From positions 1 to 9,404 of the forward strand of contig DATBDL010000237.1 of NCBI GenBank assembly GCA_036269975.1: 9,404 nucleotides of DNA, given 5' to 3'. This DNA comes from DATEPR01 sp036269975. Lineage in GTDB: Bacteria; Actinomycetota; Actinomycetes; Mycobacteriales; Pseudonocardiaceae. Position numbers and translations under genes: made by a program. The notes under the pieces are model-generated. The model was not told where the DNA came from. It worked only from the letters and a program-made list of their open reading frames with translations, and did not search any database. This document shows positions 6,587-9,404 of this stretch, in pieces (position 1 is the first letter of the stretch; every line of letters begins with the position of its first letter).

Positions 6587-7729
6587 TCAGGCGCCTCTGC
6601 GTCGTCGGCTGCGTACTACGAACAGGGTGCCCAGGATTACCACGATGCCTGCCACCGTGCCGATCATGGCCACTCGTACCGGCGTCCAGTCCTTCACGGC
6701 CGCCATCGGCAGTACCGCTCGGATCTGGGTGTTCGCCGGCATCGGCACCCCGTTCTGGCCGGGGATGTCCTCGGTCAGTGCCGCGACCGGATTGATGATG
6801 CCGTAGCCGACCTGGTTGTCTCTGCCGTTCGGGCCGGACGGGTGTTGTGCCGTCGCCTCGATCCGGTACATCACCTGGCGGGCGGACAACTGCGGGAAGC
6901 GTGACCGCACCGGCGCGATCACACCGGGGACGTAGGGCGCCGCGAAGCTGGTGCCCTGCATGGGGACCGGCCTGCCGGCGTCCAGTGTCTGGTTGGACAG
7001 GCCGGTTCCGCCCCGGCCGGGGTCGACCGACGTGATGCCCTGGCCGGGTGCCGCGATCGTGACCCACGGCCCCCACACGGTGAACGGCGACGGCGCCCCG
7101 GTCGTCGGATCCACCGATGCCACGGACATGACATCGTCCGAGCACACCGGTGGAATCTGGACCTGGTTCACCTGATCGGGGTTGGGGTTGTCGTTCTGCG
7201 GCACGCTCTGCCAGGCCGAACCGCCCTGCTGGCCGTCCTGGTCGGTGTCGCCGCCGGCCAGCAGGTTGCCGGCCGCCGCGACGACGACCTTGTCCTTGAC
7301 GTTCACCGCGTAGTGGATCGCGGCCTGCAACGCGCGGGCCGACGGGTCCGCCAGGGTTGCCCGCTCGTCCGCCGCCGTCGTGCAGTCGTCGACCGACATC
7401 GTGATGACCCTGACCGCCGGTTGGTCGGCCGCGTAGTGGATCGCTTCGGCCAGGGTCCGCAGATCGCCGGCCGGGCGGTTGTTCTGGTCCTGCGTCGTGT
7501 AGAGCTGGCTGGTGTGCGCGGGCGGGCGGTCGAGCAGCGACACCTTGCCGACACCGGACACGATGCGGCCGGTGTTGCCCCACTGGTACGTGCTGTCGTC
7601 CGGGGTGCCGTCCGCGACCGCGAATGCCGGCGCGGTGAATCCGAACAGCGTGGATCCCAACAGCGTCGATCCGAACAGCAGGAGTAACGAGGCCGCGGTG
7701 AGCGCGGTCGCCTTGGCGGCGCGGGTCAT
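6587..7729 (-). CDS. Mycosin-like protein lacking catalytic Asp and His (probable pseudoprotease)
   Basis: A 380-residue protein starting at ATG 7729, with GAGGAA overlapping the eccD stop as ribosome site. It is a paralogue of the following mycosin, aligning from about residue 52 (NTGRIVSGVG beside NTGLAFTGVA) to the end, including the C-terminal anchor (VRVAMIGTVAG..LGTLFVVR). The signal peptide (core 10-31, ending APAFA) is intact. Between them, the block that holds the catalytic Asp and His in the paralogue (its residues about 38-152) is absent, and no DTG or GHGT motif occurs anywhere. Asn155 (AAAGN) and Ser261 (QGTSFAAPYV) remain. Two prolines (268 and 273) sit in the helix after Ser261, where the paralogue has Ala and Leu. 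Cysteines are 116 and 196 only. There is no frameshift or internal stop, so this is an expressed inactive homologue rather than an obvious pseudogene. A structural or regulatory role in the ESX complex is inference. Confidence 0.85.
   Translation of the reverse strand: MTRAAKATALTAASLLLLFGSTLLGSTLFGFTAPAFAVADGTPDDSTYQWGNTGRIVSGVGKVSLLDRPPAHTSQLYTTQDQNNRPAGDLRTLAEAIHYAADQPAVRVITMSVDDCTTAADERATLADPSARALQAAIHYAVNVKDKVVVAAAGNLLAGGDTDQDGQQGGSAWQSVPQNDNPNPDQVNQVQIPPVCSDDVMSVASVDPTTGAPSPFTVWGPWVTIAAPGQGITSVDPGRGGTGLSNQTLDAGRPVPMQGTSFAAPYVPGVIAPVRSRFPQLSARQVMYRIEATAQHPSGPNGRDNQVGYGIINPVAALTEDIPGQNGVPMPANTQIRAVLPMAAVKDWTPVRVAMIGTVAGIVVILGTLFVVRSRRRRGA
7641..7685 (-). repeat. Three 15-base imperfect tandem units inside a signal peptide
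   Basis: On the plus strand, units at 7641-7655, 7656-7670 and 7671-7685 begin ccgaacagc, cccaacagc and ccgaacagc. Units one and two differ at two positions, and the third diverges in its last bases. They encode the repeated Leu-Phe/Leu-Gly-Ser-Thr pattern in the hydrophobic core of the mycosin-like protein's signal peptide and keep its frame. Confidence 0.7.
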
Positions 7730-7737
7730 CGGGTTCC

Positions 7738-9135
7738 TCAGCCGAAGTGCATGTGCCGGACGTTGCTGTAGAGGTTCATCACGGCCAGCGCCAACGGCAG
7801 GACCGAGACGATCAGCAGCGCCTCCAGCACGTCGACGGCCCGCCGCAGCACCGGGGAGAACCGCTGTTCCGGGAACACGATGCCGATCAGCAGCGTGCCG
7901 GCGGCCACCACGACCAGCACGCCGAACACCAGCACCAGCCGGTTGAGCGGGGTGGCCTCGACGAGCCAGCCGACCAGCAGGCCGGCCCCGGCGAGCATGC
8001 CGGTCAGCAGCAGCGCGACGGCCTGGGCGCCGTTGGCGTAGGTGCGGCCGCGCAGCAGCAACACGGCCGCCACCGCGCCGCCCTCCAGGATGCCCCAGTA
8101 GCCGGGGCCGCCGGCCGCGAGCACCGCGGACAGCGCCGCGACCAGGCCGCAGCCGACGATCATGCCGGTCATGTACTCGTGTGCGAGGCCGGTGCGCCGC
8201 TCGATCACGCGGAAGTCCGGGAAGCCGGAGTCCTCGCGCAGGTCGTCCGCGTCACGCGGGACGCTGGGCAGCGGCAGTTTGGCCAACTGGATGGTGACCC
8301 TCGGCAGGATCGAGAGCGCCGCGAGCGCGGCGGCGGCGGCACCGGCCGCGATGCCGGCCATGGGTTCCGCGATGAGCGTCGCGATCAGGAACGCCACCGC
8401 GCCGAGGCCGCTCGCGGTGGCCGCCGCCACGAACACGGTGTGCCCCGTGCCGACGACCATGATCGAGCCGGCCGCGACGATCAGCGTGAACACGCAGGCC
8501 AGCAGCAGGTTCGCCCGGCCGGGATCGCCGGGCACGACGTAGAGGCCGCACACGAACGCCATCGGCAGGCCGCCGGCCGCCGCGATCACCACACCCGTCG
8601 TCTCCGCGCCGTACGCGTGCGCGATGGTCGCGCCGACGGTGACCGCGATGATCGCCGTCACGCCGGCCGCGATGGCCGCGGCGATGCCGTTGCCGCCACC
8701 GGCGAGCGGACCGGACAGCAGCACCGCGACGGCGGCGACCAGCAGGGCGAGCACGGCGGCGGCATGGCCGATCCGGTGCGCCGTCTGCTTGGTCCACGGC
8801 CGGTAGCTGGCCGGCGTCGACTCGGCGATCGCGTCGACGACGTCGTCGTACAGCGGTGGCGGCGGGTTCTCCGACCGGCGACGAAGCTGTAGCAGGTCGC
8901 CGTCGACGACGCCGAGGGAGGCGAGTGTCCGGCCGGGATCGAGTTGACCTTCACCCAGTCGGGCGAGGCACCAGCCGCCGTGCCGGGCGCCACCGTCCGG
9001 TGTGGCCTCCTTGGCCATGTCCAGCAGCATCGGCAGCAGGTCGGCGACGGCCACGTCGGCCGGTAGTGCGACGTCGATGCGCGTCCGAGGTGCCACCACC
9101 GTCACGCGGCTGAACACCGTGGTTCCGGTCGCCAC
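7738..9135 (-). CDS. eccD: Type VII secretion integral membrane protein EccD
   Basis: A 465-residue protein starting at GTG 9135, with GAGAAGGGGG (complement of 9141-9150) five bases upstream. EccD is the multi-pass subunit that forms the transmembrane vestibule of the ESX channel. Residues 7-87 form a ubiquitin-like (YukD-type) cytoplasmic domain with alternating strands, ending LGVVDGDLLQLR. A linker containing PPPPLYDDVVDAIAE follows. About eleven hydrophobic helices can be counted (near 124-142, 150-174, 181-201, 207-227, 233-254, 256-277, 323-342, 348-362, 368-389, 399-420, 435-456), with a charged cytoplasmic loop at 289-320 (DADDLREDSGFPDFRVIERR). Both the order and the count fit the family. 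It is the first gene of the minus-strand operon, and its stop overlaps the ribosome site of the next gene. Confidence 0.95.
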   Translation of the reverse strand: MATGTTVFSRVTVVAPRTRIDVALPADVAVADLLPMLLDMAKEATPDGGARHGGWCLARLGEGQLDPGRTLASLGVVDGDLLQLRRRSENPPPPLYDDVVDAIAESTPASYRPWTKQTAHRIGHAAAVLALLVAAVAVLLSGPLAGGGNGIAAAIAAGVTAIIAVTVGATIAHAYGAETTGVVIAAAGGLPMAFVCGLYVVPGDPGRANLLLACVFTLIVAAGSIMVVGTGHTVFVAAATASGLGAVAFLIATLIAEPMAGIAAGAAAAALAALSILPRVTIQLAKLPLPSVPRDADDLREDSGFPDFRVIERRTGLAHEYMTGMIVGCGLVAALSAVLAAGGPGYWGILEGGAVAAVLLLRGRTYANGAQAVALLLTGMLAGAGLLVGWLVEATPLNRLVLVFGVLVVVAAGTLLIGIVFPEQRFSPVLRRAVDVLEALLIVSVLPLALAVMNLYSNVRHMHFG

Positions 9136-9343
9136 CAGCGCCCCCTTCTCGTATCCGTGTCGGCATGCGTGCGTAGCGCCCCTAGTATGGCCTTACCGGC
9201 CGCACCGGCTGGACGGATCGGGCGAACATGTCGGATCGGTCCGACCGAGCCGGCTTTTCGTCCCGTTCGGGCCGCCCCGCGGATGGTCAGCGGCTACGGT
9301 CGTCCGGTCAGGCTGATACGACTTTTGAGAGGTACCGGGTCGC
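9136..9343. promoter_or_regulatory. Divergent intergenic region upstream of eccD
   Basis: These 208 bases lie between the starts of eccD (minus) and a probable plus-strand gene, so promoters for both are expected. For eccD, a CATACT hexamer (complement of 9184-9189) matches four of six -10 positions and would give a leader of roughly 40 bases, but I see no good -35 box at the expected distance. A dyad at 9232-9252 lies upstream of it. GAGAGG at 9327-9332 is a possible ribosome site for the plus-strand gene. Confidence 0.4.
9232..9252. promoter_or_regulatory. Inverted repeat in the eccD upstream region
   Basis: TCGGTC (9236-9241) and GACCGA (9243-9248) form a perfect dyad around one central base. 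After one mismatch (A9235 against G9249) it extends by CGG/CCG to 9232 and 9252. The tiny centre argues for a protein-binding operator more than for an RNA hairpin, although a 5-base loop version followed by TTTT at 9255 is possible. GC-rich DNA yields such dyads by chance, so the call is weak. Confidence 0.25.
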
Positions 9344-9404
9344 GTGAGCGAGCTTGCGAGTCAACCATTGAGCACAGCGCATTCGCGAACGCGCCCGACG
9401 AGCG
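9344..9404 (+). CDS. Start of an unidentified gene (partial, 3' end outside window)
   Basis: From GTG 9344 the frame is open to the edge for 20 codons, reading SELASQPLSTAHSRTRPTS after the start. GAGAGG at 9327-9332 lies 11 bases upstream, which is somewhat far. TTG 9368 in the same frame is an alternative start. The peptide is polar and identifies no family. By position it could be another gene of the secretion locus, such as the missing ATPase EccC, but the visible residues do not support that. The first bases look like a recurrent start-proximal element (GCGAG-CTT-GCGAG), which could instead mean a non-coding repeat. Confidence 0.4.
   Translation, partial: MSELASQPLSTAHSRTRPTS

Noticed and set aside
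6587..7729. Calling the truncated mycosin a pseudogene
   Set aside because: The frame is intact, with a signal peptide, good ribosome site, conserved C-terminal anchor and operon spacing. Loss of catalytic residues alone does not show loss of function.
7747..8892. Plus-strand open frame of 381 codons antisense to eccD
   Set aside because: It is dominated by Arg, Gln, His and Gly without hydrophobic core patterns, while the opposite strand encodes a well-formed eleven-helix EccD.
9236..9258. Rho-independent terminator at the eccD upstream dyad
   Set aside because: The dyad leaves either a one-base loop or a short mismatched stem with only four T residues, and no gene ends nearby on the plus strand.
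1..9404. tRNA, rRNA, CRISPR arrays, insertion sequences or attachment sites
   Set aside because: No cloverleaf-like segment, regular spaced repeats, transposase frame or flanking terminal repeats were seen.

Overview
This is high-GC actinobacterial DNA carrying most of an ESX-type (type VII) secretion locus. Several genes begin with GTG, coding frames are strongly GC-biased, and the encoded set is EccE, EccB, EccD, mycosins and WXG100/EspC-like proteins. The gene order differs from that of mycobacterial ESX loci. Together with the GTG-AGC-GAG-CTT-GCG-AG element at the right edge, it suggests a filamentous actinomycete, perhaps Micromonosporaceae. That family-level placement is inference.

Layout, left to right. 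(1) On the minus strand, positions 1-1685 hold eccE, translationally coupled by a 4-base GTGA overlap to a downstream gene that leaves the window. This partial protein has a Rossmann-like segment and I cannot name it. (2) A 114-base divergent intergenic region separates eccE from a plus-strand operon: eccB (1800-3440), a small EspC-like helical protein (3523-3855), and, by another GTGA overlap, a long WXG100 protein (3852-5093) with an Ala/Pro/Gly-rich linker and a short C-terminal tail ending in PPVIGEE. (3) A minus-strand operon converges on it with only 10 bases between stop codons: eccD (9135 to 7738), a mycosin-like gene (7729 to 6587) and a second mycosin (6585 to 5104), with junctions of 8 and 1 bases. 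(4) A 208-base divergent region lies upstream of eccD, followed by the first 20 codons of a probable plus-strand gene at the right edge.

How the parts fit. EccB, EccD and EccE are membrane subunits of the ESX channel. The mycosins are membrane-anchored subtilases on the extracytoplasmic face. The EspC-like and WXG proteins are probable secreted partners. The ATPase EccC and a classical pair of 100-residue EsxA/EsxB proteins are not in the window.

The most notable feature is the mycosin pair. The eccD-distal copy has a complete Asp/His/Ser triad. The other keeps the signal peptide, the serine motif and the C-terminal membrane anchor, but lacks the roughly 115-residue block that carries the catalytic Asp and His. 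It therefore looks like a pseudoprotease expressed with an active paralogue.
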